Source: Gordonia sp. X0973 (GTDB lineage Bacteria > Actinomycetota > Actinomycetes > Mycobacteriales > Mycobacteriaceae). Taken from it: a stretch of DNA of 64,000 nucleotides. The position numbers and the translations under genes were made by a program. Location of the stretch: contig NZ_CP054691.1 of NCBI RefSeq assembly GCF_013348785.1, positions 1,984,001-2,048,000 of the forward strand, read 5' to 3'. The notes under the pieces are model-generated. The model saw only the letters and a program-made list of their open reading frames with translations. It was not told where the DNA came from and searched no databases. Below are positions 23,314 through 33,825 of this stretch, in pieces. Numbering within the stretch: the stretch's first letter is position 1; every line of letters starts with the position of its first letter.

Positions 23314-24027
23314 GTGGTCGCCTCAATCACCACCGGGTATGCGAAAGACCACAACGGTCGCCCGTTCCGCCGCCGGGTGCACACGCCCGCGGTCATCGCC
23401 GTGGCGATCCTCGCCGCGCTGGGCCTCGTCGTCTGGACACTCGCGCTGACGCGCGCCGGCGGGTCCAGCGTGCCGGTCGACTGCAACCAGCCCTCGGCCG
23501 CCACGCCGGACCCGTCGGCCCCGGTCGACCCGGCCCACAAACCCGCGCCCGCCTCGGCCGCCCCCAAACTCACCGCGATGAACCGCGACCAGATGCTCGA
23601 CGTCTCACCCGCGGCGCTGAGCACATTCGGCGTCCGCGTCCTCAACGCGTCGGGCCAGCGCGGCAAGGCGCAGGCGGTATCCGACGAACTCGCCAACCAG
23701 GGATTCGGGCCGACGCAGGACAACGCCTACGGCGACGACCTGCTCTACCCGAACCGCGACTTGAACTGCGTCGGCCAGATCCGTTTCGGCGAGGCGGGCA
23801 AGGCCAGCGCCGCCGCCCTCTGGTTGGCCGTTCCCTGCGCCCAGCTCGTCGTCGACGGCCGCCCGGGAACCGACGTCGACCTGGCGATCGGCCAATACTT
23901 CTCCGGCACCGAGCAGTCGCCGGATGCCCAGGCGGCCCTGGAGGCCCTGCGCTCGGCGGATCCGCGCAACGCCAAGACCGGCGTCGACCCGCAGCTGATC
24001 AAGGCGGTCCACTCCGCCAAGTGCTGA
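23314..24027 (+). CDS. cei: Cell envelope integrity protein Cei (LytR_C domain)
   Basis: The 237-residue protein has a short cytosolic N-terminus, one membrane segment (about residues 26-47, AVIAVAILAALGLVVWTLAL), a Pro/Ala-rich linker and an extracytoplasmic LytR_C-type domain beginning TFGVRVLNASGQRGKAQAVS. Cysteines at VDCNQ, LNCVG, VPCAQ and the terminal Cys could form disulfides. In mycobacteria the orthologue (Rv2700) is needed for envelope integrity and virulence. The GTG start was chosen because GGAAAGG precedes it by about nine bases. Upstream codons read an Arg-rich stretch unlike the family. Convergent with suhB. Confidence 0.9.
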   Translation: MVASITTGYAKDHNGRPFRRRVHTPAVIAVAILAALGLVVWTLALTRAGGSSVPVDCNQPSAATPDPSAPVDPAHKPAPASAAPKLTAMNRDQMLDVSPAALSTFGVRVLNASGQRGKAQAVSDELANQGFGPTQDNAYGDDLLYPNRDLNCVGQIRFGEAGKASAAALWLAVPCAQLVVDGRPGTDVDLAIGQYFSGTEQSPDAQAALEALRSADPRNAKTGVDPQLIKAVHSAKC

Positions 24028-24033
24028 GCGGAC

Positions 24034-24912
24034 TCAGGCGGCGGGGTCGATCGGCAACGGCGCCAGGGCCCCGGCCTCGTCGAGCAGACCCATCAGCGCG
24101 TCGGCGAGCCGCGGCGCGATCGCGACGGTGATGTCGCCCGCGTCCGCGCGCGAGGCGGGTGACGGAGTGCGGACCACCGCGCCGGCCTCGGCGGCGATCA
24201 GACCGCCCGCGGCCCAATCCCACGGCGACAGGCCGTGCTCGAAGTGGGCGTCGACCGCCCCCTCGGCGACCAGGCACAGATCGAGGGCGGCGGCGCCGAT
24301 CCGGCGGATGTCGCGCACCTCCGGCAACAGCTCCTGCAGCAGTCGGGCCTGCTCGCGCCGCCGTCGGGCCGAGTAGGCGAATCCGGTGGCGACCAGCGCG
24401 AGGGCGGGCTCGCTCGCCGCGCTGGGCCGGCAGCGGCTGGTCCCCGACGCGTCGGTGCGGTACGCACCGCCGCCGGCCCACGCGTGGTAGGTCACCTGCC
24501 GGGCGACGTCGACGACCGCCCCGGCGACCGATCGGCCGTCGAGTTGCGCGGCGACCGAGACCGCGTAGGCGGGGATCCCGTAGAGGAAGTTGACGGTGCC
24601 GTCGATCGGGTCGACGACCCACCGGATGCCGTCGGGCACCTCGGTGGCGCCGCCGCCCTCTTCGCCGAGGATCGTGTCGGCGGGGCGCAGCCGCGCGAGT
24701 TCGGCGCGGATCACCTCCTCCGATTCGGTGTCGGCCACCGTCACCGGATCGGTCGGCGCCGACTTGGTTCGGACCACGTCTTCGGCCGGGGCGTTCGCCG
24801 CCGGGCCGAACAGCTCGGCGCGGCGCGAGCGCACGTGGTCCGCGGCGCGCTCGGCCACGGCGACGGCGACCTCCGCGAGTTCGGAGTAGGCGTTTCCAGG
24901 AGTGGTCGTCAC
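24034..24912 (-). CDS. suhB: Inositol-1-monophosphatase family protein SuhB
   Basis: An inositol monophosphatase-family enzyme, probably producing myo-inositol for phosphatidylinositol and mycothiol synthesis. It may alternatively act on other sugar phosphates. The 292-residue protein has the metal-binding motifs GEEGGG, WVVDPIDGTVNFLYGIP and, near the C-terminus, SPWDWAAGGLIAAEAGAVV. An N-terminal helix carries SELAEVAVAVAERAADHV. The GTG start (VTTTPGNAYSE) avoids a 27-codon extension that overlaps the divergent ppgK leader. Gene order cei-suhB-ppgK-sigA matches mycobacteria. Confidence 0.92.
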   Translation of the reverse strand: MTTTPGNAYSELAEVAVAVAERAADHVRSRRAELFGPAANAPAEDVVRTKSAPTDPVTVADTESEEVIRAELARLRPADTILGEEGGGATEVPDGIRWVVDPIDGTVNFLYGIPAYAVSVAAQLDGRSVAGAVVDVARQVTYHAWAGGGAYRTDASGTSRCRPSAASEPALALVATGFAYSARRRREQARLLQELLPEVRDIRRIGAAALDLCLVAEGAVDAHFEHGLSPWDWAAGGLIAAEAGAVVRTPSPASRADAGDITVAIAPRLADALMGLLDEAGALAPLPIDPAA

Positions 24913-24974
24913 GGTGCCATTGTCCCCGATAGCCTTTGGCCCAAGAAGCACGCACCCGTCCGAGAGGTCGACCG

Positions 24975-25796
24975 ATGTCCAGCGATTCGCCAAGCCCGGG
25001 ACCCGCCAGCGCCGAGCAACTCGCCGTCGATTCCGCCGATCCGCGCTACGGGTTCGGCGTCGACGTCGGCGGATCCGGCGTGAAGGGCGGCATCGTCGAC
25101 CTGCAAACCGGCGAACTCGTCGGCGACCGGTTCAAGATCAAGACGCCGCAACCCGCGACGCCGACGGCCGTGGCCGCGACGGTGGCCGAGATCGTCGCGC
25201 ACTTCTCCTGGGCGGGACCGGTCGGCATCACCTTGCCCGCCGTCGTCTCCGGCGGAGTCGTGCGCACCGCGGCCAATATCGACCACGAGTGGATCGGCAC
25301 CGATCCGTACGACCTGTTCGGGCACCATCTCGTCACGCGCAGCCTCACCGTGCTCAACGACGCCGACGCGGCCGGCCTCGCCGAGGCCAAATTCGGCCTG
25401 GGGGCCGACGAGGTCGACGGCGTGGTCATCATGCTCACCCTCGGCACGGGCATCGGGTCGGCGATCCTGTTCAACGGCGGACAACTCCTGCCCAATACCG
25501 AACTCGGCCACCTGCAGGTCGGCAAGACGATCGCCGAGGAGCAGGCCTCGGCCCGCGCGAAGGAGGAGCACGACTGGTCCTACGAGAAGTGGGCGGGCAA
25601 GCTGTCCCGCGTCCTGCACGAATACGAGAAGCTGTTCTCCCCCACGCTGTTCATCCTCGGCGGCGGTATCAGCCGCAAGGCCAACAAGTGGATTCCCCTG
25701 CTGAGCACGACGACCCCGGCGGTGCCGGCGCGCCTGCTGAACACCGCGGGCATCGTCGGCGCGGCGATGGCGGCGCGCGACGGCCTGCGACCGTGA
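24975..25796 (+). CDS. ppgK: Polyphosphate glucokinase PpgK
   Basis: PpgK phosphorylates glucose using inorganic polyphosphate or ATP and is typical of actinobacteria. The 273-residue ROK-type kinase has the phosphate-1 motif FGVDVGGSGVKGGIVD, the substrate region VLNDADAAGLAEAKFG and LTLGTGIGSAILFNGG (phosphate-2). NTELGHLQVGKTIAEEQASA follows, a polyphosphate-kinase-specific stretch. It ends ILGGGISRKANKWIP and AGIVGAAMAAR. The ATG follows GAGAGG with eight-base spacing. It lies just upstream of sigA on the same strand, but the 208-base gap suggests separate promoters. Confidence 0.95.
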   Translation: MSSDSPSPGPASAEQLAVDSADPRYGFGVDVGGSGVKGGIVDLQTGELVGDRFKIKTPQPATPTAVAATVAEIVAHFSWAGPVGITLPAVVSGGVVRTAANIDHEWIGTDPYDLFGHHLVTRSLTVLNDADAAGLAEAKFGLGADEVDGVVIMLTLGTGIGSAILFNGGQLLPNTELGHLQVGKTIAEEQASARAKEEHDWSYEKWAGKLSRVLHEYEKLFSPTLFILGGGISRKANKWIPLLSTTTPAVPARLLNTAGIVGAAMAARDGLRP

Positions 25797-25855
25797 TCGC
25801 CGAAGATCGACAACGCTCTGACCTGTCGGTTACCACCCAAACCTGAGTATTTCGT

Positions 25856-25861
25856 TACAAT
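25856..25861 (+). promoter_or_regulatory. Candidate -10 element upstream of sigA
   Basis: TACAAT stands in the AT-richer part of the ppgK-sigA gap and is the best match to an actinobacterial -10 hexamer (TANNNT). A possible -35, TTACCA at 25830-25835, is 20 bases away, longer than ideal. The sigA GTG is 144 bases downstream, leaving a sizeable leader. Confidence 0.3.
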
Positions 25862-26004
25862 GGAACGCGTTGCGCCGGACAGCCACTGACCGGACGTACT
25901 CCCAGACCCACCATGCGCGCCGCTCCGCCGGCGGGCGGCTTCCCGAGATCGGGAGCGCCCCGGCAGCGCGACGCGACCCCTTTGTGACTCTCGAAAGGTT
26001 GTCC

Positions 26005-27554
<1,550 letters not shown>

Positions 27555-27558
<4 letters not shown>

Positions 27559-28004
27559 CGCTCTGAGGGAATCGGCGGGGAGTCGTCGGCCAGCAGGCGC
27601 CGGACCCCGGCGCGGGCGAGCATCAGGACGAGGATCAGGCCGGTGACCGACCAGAAGTTGCCGAGGCTGACCCGGTCGCCGAAGACCAGCGCGACCAGTT
27701 CGAGGACCACGAACTTGCTGGCCGCCAGCAGAAACCACAGCAGCAACGCGCCGCCGACCTTGCCGGCCGGGCCGGTCGCAGCCTTCAGCCGGAACTTGAC
27801 CCGGCCCTTGACGGCGATCACGACCTCGAGGACAGCCTTGAGAAGGATGGCGGTGAGCAGGGAGAGCGTGAAGGTCTCGGCGATCACAGCGGGCAGGTAC
27901 TGCGCAGCCAGGTTCAGCACGATGACGTAGACGAAGACGTCGACGATGTCGGCAGCGGCGACCCAGCGGGTGAGCCGGAATCGAGGCTGTGCCGATAGGG
28001 ACAT
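27555..28004 (-). CDS. Small polytopic membrane protein of unknown function
   Basis: I do not recognise a family. The 149-residue protein has about four hydrophobic segments: around residues 15-38 ([20 protein letters not shown]), 45-65 ([19 protein letters not shown]), 80-105 ([20 protein letters not shown]) and 115-135 ([18 protein letters not shown]). A basic loop [14 protein letters not shown] lies between the second and third. The ATG ([14 protein letters not shown]) is the likely start because upstream codons are not hydrophobic or conserved-looking. Its stop overlaps the sigA stop by four bases tail to tail. Confidence 0.72.
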
Positions 28005-28090
28005 GGCATCACCGTAATGGAAGTCTCCTGAGCACTGCGGCCGAGACGGCCTGGATTTCCGGCCAGTGGGATCCGACACACCGGAGGTCG

Positions 28091-28118
28091 GGAACAATCC
28101 GGATGCGCCAAACGTCTG
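28091..28118 (+). promoter_or_regulatory. Candidate ECF-sigma promoter upstream of DUF7455 gene
   Basis: GGAACA (28091-28096) and CGTCTG (28113-28118) are separated by 16 bases, close to the GGAAC / CGTT pattern used by SigE/SigH-type factors. The start codon of the small zinc-protein gene is 75 bases downstream. The -10 half is only a partial match, so this is a weak call. Confidence 0.3.
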
Positions 28119-28192
28119 ACAGAGTGTGAATAGGCGGAATTCCTCGCCTACGCTTCACGAGGGACGATCTGCTTGCCCGGGACGGAGGAACC

Positions 28193-28396
28193 ATGACCAC
28201 CACCGCTACGAGTGCCACAACCGCTTCGCTGACCGCCGCCGATCGGTGCGACCGCTGCAGCGCCGCCGCCAAAGTCATCGCGGTGCTCCCGTCCGGCAGC
28301 GAACTCTTCTTCTGCCGTCACCACTTCGCCGAGCACGAGGCGGGGCTCGTCAAGGTCGGCGCCACGATCAGCGAGCCGACCGCAGAGCTGGTCTGA
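28193..28396 (+). CDS. DUF7455 small zinc-binding protein
   Basis: A 67-residue protein with a Thr/Ala-rich start, then LTAADRCDRCSAAAKVIAVL and SGSELFFCRHHFAEHEAGLV. The CxxC and CxxH pair makes a probable zinc knuckle, as in the small DUF7455 family next to sigA/sigB in many actinobacteria. Function unknown. GGAGG precedes the ATG by five bases. A strong terminator follows 20 bases after the stop. Confidence 0.88.
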   Translation: MTTTATSATTASLTAADRCDRCSAAAKVIAVLPSGSELFFCRHHFAEHEAGLVKVGATISEPTAELV

Positions 28397-28415
28397 CACT
28401 CGACACGATTACTCC

Positions 28416-28458
28416 AAGACGGCGCCGCCGGTCCCCGTGACCGGCGGCGCCGTCTTTT
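28416..28458 (+). terminator. Rho-independent terminator, probably bidirectional
   Basis: A perfect 17-base inverted repeat (AAGACGGCGCCGCCGGT and its complement) encloses a seven-base loop and is followed by TTTT; A residues precede the left arm only briefly. It sits between the convergent DUF7455 gene and the helicase gene. The plus-strand reading has the better T-run. Confidence 0.88.
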
Positions 28459-28475
28459 CGTTCGCCCTCAGTCGG

Positions 28476-30182
28476 TCAGCGCCACTCGCGCAGCGCTTGG
28501 ATGCGCTCGGTCAGCTGCTCGGCCGTCGCCATCGCCGTCGGCGGTCCGCCGAGGCGCTCGCGCAGCTCGCGGTGCACCATGCCGTGGGCTTTGCCGGTCC
28601 GGTGGTGGTGCAGCGCGACGAGGGAGTTGAGTTCTTTGCGCAACGACTGCAGCGCCGCCGCGGCTCCCCGGCCCTCCGGCGCCCCATCCCGGGGGTTGGT
28701 GGCGGGTGCCGCGGCACGCTTGGTCAGCTGCTCGGCCTGGCGGCGCGACAACAGCTCGCGGACCTGGTCGGCGTCGAGCAGCCCGGGTAGCCCCAGGTAG
28801 TCGGATTCCTCCTCGCTGCCCGCATAGGTGGCGGTGCCGAAGGAGGAGCCGTCGAAGATCACCTGGTCCAGTTCGGCGTCGGCGTGCAACGACTGGAAGG
28901 CCGGCTCGTCCTCCCCGTCCTCGTCCTCGGTCTTGTTCGCCTCGATCAGCGCAGCGTCATCGAGACCGGAGTCGCGGTGCGGCTTGCCCAACACGTGGTC
29001 GCGCTCCGCCTCGAGCTGGCTGGCCAGGTCCAGCAGCACCGGGACCGACGGGAGGAAGACGCTCGCCGTCTCCCCCGGTCGCCGCGAACGCACGAATCTC
29101 CCGATGGCCTGTGCGAAGTACAGCGGCGTCGCGGCACTCGTCGCATAGACGCCGACGGACAGGCGCGGCACGTCGACTCCCTCGGAGACCATGCGGACCG
29201 CCACCATCCACATGTCCTCGGAGTCGGAGAACGCCGCGATGCGCTTCGACGACCCAGGGTCGTCAGACAACACGAGCGTCACCGGGGTGCCGCTGATCTC
29301 GCTCAGCAACTCGGCGTACTCGCGCGCGACCGTCTGATCGGTGGCGATCACCAGCCCGCCTGCGTCGTGCACGCCGGAGGCGCGCAACTGGATGAGGCGG
29401 GTGTGCGCGGCCCGCAGGACCGCCGGGATCCAGTCGCCGTGCGAGTCGAGCGCGGTGCGCCAGGCGCGGGCCGTCTGCTCCGCCGACAGCGGCTCACCCA
29501 ACCGTGCGGTGTACTCCTCCCCCGCGCTCGTCCGCCAACTGGCCTGGCCGGAATAGGCCATGAACACGACGGGCCGGACCACGCCGTCGGCGAGCGCATC
29601 GGCGTAGCCGTAGGTGTGGTCGGCCTTCGACCGGGCGCCCCCGCCCGGTTCGGGTTCGTAGGTGACGAACGGGATCGGCGAGTCGTCGGACCGGAACGGC
29701 GTGCCGGTCAGCGCCAACCGTCGGGCCGCGTCGTCGAAGGCCTCGCGGATGGCGTCGCCCCAAGACTTCGCGTCACCCGCGTGGTGTACCTCGTCGAGGA
29801 TCACCAGCGTCCGCCGGTTCTCGGTGCGCACCCGGTGGCGCGCCGGGTGCGCGGCGACCTGCGCGTAGGTGAGCACGACGCCGTCGAAATCCGAGCTCGT
29901 CGCACCGGTCGTGTTGGAGAAGTTCGAGTCCAGCGCTATGCCCACCCGCTGCGCGGCCTGCGCCCACTGGTGCTTGAGGTGTTCGGTCGGCGCGACGACG
30001 GTGACCGCCTCGACGGTCCGGTCGGCGAGCAATTCGGCCGCGATCCGCAGGCCGAAGGTGGTCTTACCCGCTCCCGGGGTGGCCACCGCGAGGAAATCCC
30101 GCGGTTTGGCGGTCAGGTATTTCGTGAGTGCGCGGCGCTGCCAGGCGCGCAACGGCATGGCCGACACAGCTTCGGAAGTCAC
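28476..30182 (-). CDS. Superfamily II DEAD/DEAH-box helicase
   Basis: A 568-residue SF2 helicase with motif I ATPGAGKTTFGLRIA, motif II LDEVHHAG (DEVH), motif III LTGTPFRSD and motif VI AIGRFVRSRRPGE. The N-terminal AWQRRALTKYL is a Q-motif-like element. The C-terminal 130 residues are acidic then Arg-rich and helical. It resembles the RAD25/XPB- and type III restriction-like helicases found beside sigA and sigB in related actinobacteria, but no nuclease domain is present. The GTG giving VTSEAVSAMPLRAW was chosen because AAGGAG lies 11 bases upstream. A GTG four codons earlier would overlap that site. The biological role is unknown. Confidence 0.88.
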   Translation of the reverse strand: MTSEAVSAMPLRAWQRRALTKYLTAKPRDFLAVATPGAGKTTFGLRIAAELLADRTVEAVTVVAPTEHLKHQWAQAAQRVGIALDSNFSNTTGATSSDFDGVVLTYAQVAAHPARHRVRTENRRTLVILDEVHHAGDAKSWGDAIREAFDDAARRLALTGTPFRSDDSPIPFVTYEPEPGGGARSKADHTYGYADALADGVVRPVVFMAYSGQASWRTSAGEEYTARLGEPLSAEQTARAWRTALDSHGDWIPAVLRAAHTRLIQLRASGVHDAGGLVIATDQTVAREYAELLSEISGTPVTLVLSDDPGSSKRIAAFSDSEDMWMVAVRMVSEGVDVPRLSVGVYATSAATPLYFAQAIGRFVRSRRPGETASVFLPSVPVLLDLASQLEAERDHVLGKPHRDSGLDDAALIEANKTEDEDGEDEPAFQSLHADAELDQVIFDGSSFGTATYAGSEEESDYLGLPGLLDADQVRELLSRRQAEQLTKRAAAPATNPRDGAPEGRGAAAALQSLRKELNSLVALHHHRTGKAHGMVHRELRERLGGPPTAMATAEQLTERIQALREWR

Positions 30183-30317
30183 TCGCGAATACACTCCTTC
30201 AGGACTCGTCGGCGCCGGCGCGCAACCCGGTTGATTCTACCGGGCGGCACCGCGCCGACCGCGGCGCGGCGCGGCGTCGCCGACACATCGGCCGGATCGG
30301 GAAAGGTGGACACCGCC

Positions 30318-31397
30318 ATGACCGATTCCGACGATCCGACCGCCGCGGCGAACCCCGACGACGCCACCGCCGGCCGGCCCCGCGACGGGGTGCTCCGGCG
30401 TATCCCGACGCTGCTCTGGCGGACCATCGTCGCCTCGTGGAACGACGGGATCATCGGATGGTCGGCCCAGGCGGCGTTCTGGCAGGCATTGTCGTTCGCC
30501 CCGCTGCTGCTCGGGCTGCTCGGCAGCATCGGCTATTTCGTGGGCTGGTTCAGCCCCGACATGTCGACGATCATCCACGACCGGATCCTCGGGTTCGCCG
30601 AACGAACCTTCACCGACGACGTCGTCAACGATCTGGTGGGGCCGACCCTGGACAAGATGCTCAGCCGGGGCCGTGCCGGGGTGCTGTCGGTGAGCTTCAT
30701 CATCTCGCTGTGGGCCGGGTCGTCGGCGATGTCCTGCTACATCGCCGCCATCACGACCGCGCATCGGCAGCAGGACGTGCGCAACCCGGTCTGGCAACGA
30801 ATCTTCGCACTCATCGTCTACATCTTCTTCCTGGCGATCGCGGTGGTGGTGCTGCCGCTGGTGGCGATCGGACCGAGTCTGCTGCAACGCATCCTCCCGC
30901 GGTCGTGGAGCCCGGCGGTCGCCACGACGATCAACCTGGCCTACTTCCCGCTCGTCGGTCTCGTCCTGATCGTCGTGCTGACGACGCTGTACCACCTGGC
31001 GCTCCGCCATCCGCTCCCGTGGCACCGGCTGCTGCCCGGCGCGCTGCTGGCCGGCACGGTGTTCTGGATCGCCACATTCGTGCTGCGCGCCTATCTGACG
31101 GCGCTGACCCGCAGCGGATACACCTACGGCGCGCTGGCCACCCCCATCGCCTTCCTGCTGTTCGCCTTCTTCCTCGGCTTCGCGATCGTGCTCGGCGCCG
31201 AGTTCAACGCCACCGTCGAGTCGATGTGGCCGGCCTCCCCCTCCCGCACGGTCGCGATGCGCTCCTGGCTCGACGAGCAGCGGGCCGAACTCACCGAGGA
31301 GATCACCGACGGGATCAAGGCGATCCCGGCCAAGCTGGCGACGGGCCCGATCCGGCGGCGGCGCAACGGCCGCGACGAAAAGGATGGCGATGACTGA
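30318..31397 (+). CDS. YihY/BrkB family membrane protein
   Basis: A 359-residue inner-membrane protein of the YihY/virulence factor BrkB family, once mis-called RNase BN. The N-terminus is charged and cytosolic. About six membrane segments follow, including FWQALSFAPLLLGLLGSIGY, LSVSFIISLWAGSSAMSCYI and IFALIVYIFFLAIAVVVLPL. The C-terminal YTYGALATPIAFLLFAFFLG and VLGAEFNATVES are the most conserved parts. The tail is basic. Function is not established. GAAAGGTGG precedes the ATG. The next gene overlaps its last codons. Confidence 0.9.
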   Translation: MTDSDDPTAAANPDDATAGRPRDGVLRRIPTLLWRTIVASWNDGIIGWSAQAAFWQALSFAPLLLGLLGSIGYFVGWFSPDMSTIIHDRILGFAERTFTDDVVNDLVGPTLDKMLSRGRAGVLSVSFIISLWAGSSAMSCYIAAITTAHRQQDVRNPVWQRIFALIVYIFFLAIAVVVLPLVAIGPSLLQRILPRSWSPAVATTINLAYFPLVGLVLIVVLTTLYHLALRHPLPWHRLLPGALLAGTVFWIATFVLRAYLTALTRSGYTYGALATPIAFLLFAFFLGFAIVLGAEFNATVESMWPASPSRTVAMRSWLDEQRAELTEEITDGIKAIPAKLATGPIRRRRNGRDEKDGDD

Positions 31398-31986
31398 GCC
31401 CCCGGCAATCGGTGTGCCCACAGTCCGCGACACACCTCCGGGTATACGCGAATGGGTGTGCTTCCCCGGTGCCTGGGCATTGGTCGGCTTCGGCATCACC
31501 TGTCTGGTCGTCGGCTCGTCCCGGGTGATGGCGGTCGGCGGCTACTGCGCGCAGGGCGGCCCCTACGAGGTGGCGGTCGCCTGCCCGACGGGGAGTACCG
31601 GCCCGGTCTTCGCGGCACTGCCCGCGGTCGCCCTCGCGGTGCTGGTCGGAATCTTCGGCGCACGCGGATTCGGCGTGCCCGTCCACGGGTACTTCTGGAG
31701 CGCACTGTTCGGCGCGCAGGGCATCGCCTTCTTCGTCGCGGCCGCCGCACATGCGGGACCGACGACGGGGTGGATCATCTGCGGGGTCGTCTTCGTGCTG
31801 GTGGCGCTACTGCCCGCGCCACTGCTGGCCATCGGTTGGCCGCGCGCGTTCTTCGGGCGTCGACGACTCGACGGGCGAGCAGTCGACCACTACGGGTTGC
31901 CGTTGCCCGATGCCGTGGTGATCGGCTCGGCCTGGGCGGTGTCGACCGCGGCCGGGGCGACCCTCGCGCTGTGGTGGATCGGCTGA
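31390..31986 (+). CDS. Membrane protein of unknown function
   Basis: I do not recognise a family. The 198-residue protein has about five hydrophobic segments, among them FPGAWALVGFGITCLVVGSS, VFAALPAVALAVLVGIFGA, GWIICGVVFVLVALLPAPLL and a C-terminal AWAVSTAAGATLALWWIG. It starts within the last codons of the YihY gene, so the two are probably co-translated. The second of two close ATGs was chosen because AAAGGA lies at a suitable distance. Confidence 0.72.
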   Translation: MTEPPAIGVPTVRDTPPGIREWVCFPGAWALVGFGITCLVVGSSRVMAVGGYCAQGGPYEVAVACPTGSTGPVFAALPAVALAVLVGIFGARGFGVPVHGYFWSALFGAQGIAFFVAAAAHAGPTTGWIICGVVFVLVALLPAPLLAIGWPRAFFGRRRLDGRAVDHYGLPLPDAVVIGSAWAVSTAAGATLALWWIG

Positions 31987-31989
31987 GGA

Positions 31990-32223
31990 TCAGCCCTTCT
32001 TCATCTTCTCGTAGATCTTCTTGCACTTGTCGCACACCGGAGAGCCAGGCTTGGGCGCCGCGGTCACCGGGAAGACCTCGCCGCACAGCGCCACCACGTG
32101 GCTCCCCATGACGGCGCTCTCGGCGATCTTGTCCTTCTTGACGTAGTGGAAGACCTTGGGGATGTCGGTCCCCTCGTCGGTCCGCTCGTCGATCTCCGGC
32201 CGCTCAATAGTCTCGGTTGCCAT
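31990..32223 (-). CDS. DUF3039 family small zinc-ribbon protein
   Basis: A 77-residue protein of the conserved actinobacterial DUF3039 family. It starts MATETIERPEIDERTDEG. The diagnostic part is HYVKKDKIAESAVMGSHVVA then LCGEVFPVT and SPVCDKCKKIYEKMKKG, with Cys and CxxC positions suggesting bound zinc. Function is unknown. The long in-frame extension upstream is non-conserved and was rejected. It converges on the membrane-protein gene with a three-base gap and is divergent from the DUF3099 gene. Confidence 0.9.
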   Translation of the reverse strand: MATETIERPEIDERTDEGTDIPKVFHYVKKDKIAESAVMGSHVVALCGEVFPVTAAPKPGSPVCDKCKKIYEKMKKG

Positions 32224-32354
32224 GTCACCATTGTGACCGCTCCGGCCAGATGAGCCAACCCGCGCCGAGCCTGCCCCGGCGACCGACGGCGCGCGGTCGG
32301 ATCCGGACCCGACCCGGGGGTGCGATCGGTGCGGCGGAGTGGGACAGTGGAGGT

Positions 32355-32729
32355 ATGCGCGCACACGCCGCCGAGGAGGCCTTTCTCATCACCCGGGCCG
32401 AGAACAGCCCGGAGGAGCAGCACCGCGCGCGGGTCCGCCGCTACCTGATCCTGATGGCGTTCCGCGTGCCCGCGCTGATCGTCGCCTGCATCGTGTACGG
32501 CACCACGCACAGCGGCCTGTTGGCCCTGGCCGTGGTCGCGCTCTCCATCCCGCTGCCCTGGGTCGCCGTCCTCATCGCCAACGACCGCCCCGCGCGCAAG
32601 CGCGGCGAGGTCGCCGAATACCACTACGGCCACCACGACGACGTCCCGCCGTCGATCACCGCGCCGGGCACCGTCATCGACTCCGACGTGGCCGATCCGC
32701 CGCCTCCGCGGGAGCTGCCCGACCGCTAG
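32355..32729 (+). CDS. DUF3099 family membrane protein
   Basis: A 124-residue protein with a soluble N-terminus containing [20 protein letters not shown]. Two adjacent membrane segments follow ([20 protein letters not shown] and [20 protein letters not shown]), then a cytosolic polar and Pro-rich tail. These features match DUF3099, a family of unknown function near sigB in actinobacteria. GGAGG is only one base from the ATG, so the exact start is slightly uncertain. Confidence 0.85.
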   Translation: MRAHAAEEAFLITRAENSPEEQHRARVRRYLILMAFRVPALIVACIVYGTTHSGLLALAVVALSIPLPWVAVLIANDRPARKRGEVAEYHYGHHDDVPPSITAPGTVIDSDVADPPPPRELPDR

Positions 32730-32781
32730 CCGACCCGGTTCGGATGCTCAGCGACTTCTCAGGACATCGCTGCCCGCCGCG

Positions 32782-32810
32782 GGAACTATTCCGGCGGGCC
32801 CCTGCGTTGA
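32782..32810 (+). promoter_or_regulatory. ECF (SigE/SigH-type) promoter of sigB
   Basis: GGAACT (32782-32787, preceded by G) and CGTTGA (32805-32810) are separated by 17 bases, an excellent match to the SigE/SigH consensus in mycolic-acid bacteria. The sigB ATG is 35 bases downstream of the -10. This arrangement puts sigB under stress-responsive extracytoplasmic-function sigma control, as known in mycobacteria and corynebacteria. Confidence 0.75.
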
Positions 32811-32844
32811 TGTGAGTGAACGCACTCGAATCCCAGGAGGCCAC

Positions 32845-33813
32845 ATGTCGACCACGTCCACAGTTCGCCCGATTCCCACGGAGTCCGATCTCGACGCGCA
32901 ATCGCCGTCGGCCGACCTGGTCCGTGTCTATCTGAACGGCATCGGCCGCACCGCCCTGCTCAACGCCGAGCAGGAGGTGGAGTTGGCCAAGCAGATCGAG
33001 GCCGGCCTCTACGCCAAGCATCTGCTGGAGACCCGCAAGCGGCTGAGCCCGACGCGCAAGCGCGACCTGGGACAGATCGTCCGCGAGGGCGAACAGGCCC
33101 GCGCCCACCTGCTGGAGGCGAACCTGCGCCTGGTGGTCTCCTTGGCCAAGCGCTACACCGGACGCGGGATGCCGCTACTCGACCTCATCCAGGAGGGCAA
33201 TCTCGGGTTGATCCGCGCGATGGAGAAGTTCGACTACGCCAAGGGCTTCAAGTTCTCCACCTACGCGACGTGGTGGATCCGGCAGGCGATCACCCGCGGC
33301 ATGGCCGATCAGAGCCGCACCATCCGGCTGCCCGTGCACCTGGTCGAGCAGGTCAACAAGCTGGCGCGCATCAAGCGCGAGCTGCACCAGCAGCTCGGCC
33401 GCGAGGCCACCGACGACGAGCTTTCGGCCGAGTCGGGCATCCCGACGGAAAAGATCGCCGATCTCCTCGACCACAGCCGCGACCCGGTGAGTCTCGACAT
33501 GCCCGTCGGCTCCGACGAGGAGGCGCCGCTGGGCGACTTCATCGAGGACTCCGAGGCCACCTCGGCCGAGAACGTCGTCATCGCCGGACTGCTGCACTCC
33601 GACATCCGCTCCGTGCTCGCCACCCTCGACGCCCGGGAGCAGCAGGTCATCCGGCTCCGCTACGGGCTCGACGACGGGCAGCCGCGCACGCTGGACCAGA
33701 TCGGCCGCGCCTTCGGGCTCTCCCGCGAGCGGGTGCGCCAGATCGAGCGCGAGGTGATGGTGAAGCTGCGCGCCGGCGACCGCGCGGAGCGGCTGCGCGC
33801 CTACGCGGGCTGA
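32845..33813 (+). CDS. sigB: Principal-like alternative sigma factor SigB
   Basis: SigB is a group 2 sigma70 factor closely related to SigA but lacking the long N-terminal tail. It supports transcription in stress and stationary phase. The 322-residue protein has region 1.2 [20 protein letters not shown], region 2 [20 protein letters not shown] and [20 protein letters not shown], and region 4 [25 protein letters not shown] lies four bases before the chosen ATG. A GTG 11 codons upstream falls next to the promoter -10 and is unlikely. The gene lies between the DUF3099 gene and a convergent acetyltransferase gene, with ideR further on. Confidence 0.96.
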   Translation: MSTTSTVRPIPTESDLDAQSPSADLVRVYLNGIGRTALLNAEQEVELAKQIEAGLYAKHLLETRKRLSPTRKRDLGQIVREGEQARAHLLEANLRLVVSLAKRYTGRGMPLLDLIQEGNLGLIRAMEKFDYAKGFKFSTYATWWIRQAITRGMADQSRTIRLPVHLVEQVNKLARIKRELHQQLGREATDDELSAESGIPTEKIADLLDHSRDPVSLDMPVGSDEEAPLGDFIEDSEATSAENVVIAGLLHSDIRSVLATLDAREQQVIRLRYGLDDGQPRTLDQIGRAFGLSRERVRQIEREVMVKLRAGDRAERLRAYAG

Positions 33814-33825
33814 CCTGCGGGTCGG

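Noticed and set aside
28476..30182. Helicase considered as part of a restriction or defence system
   Set aside because: No nuclease, methyltransferase or other defence gene is adjacent, and homologues sit in the conserved sigA-sigB region.
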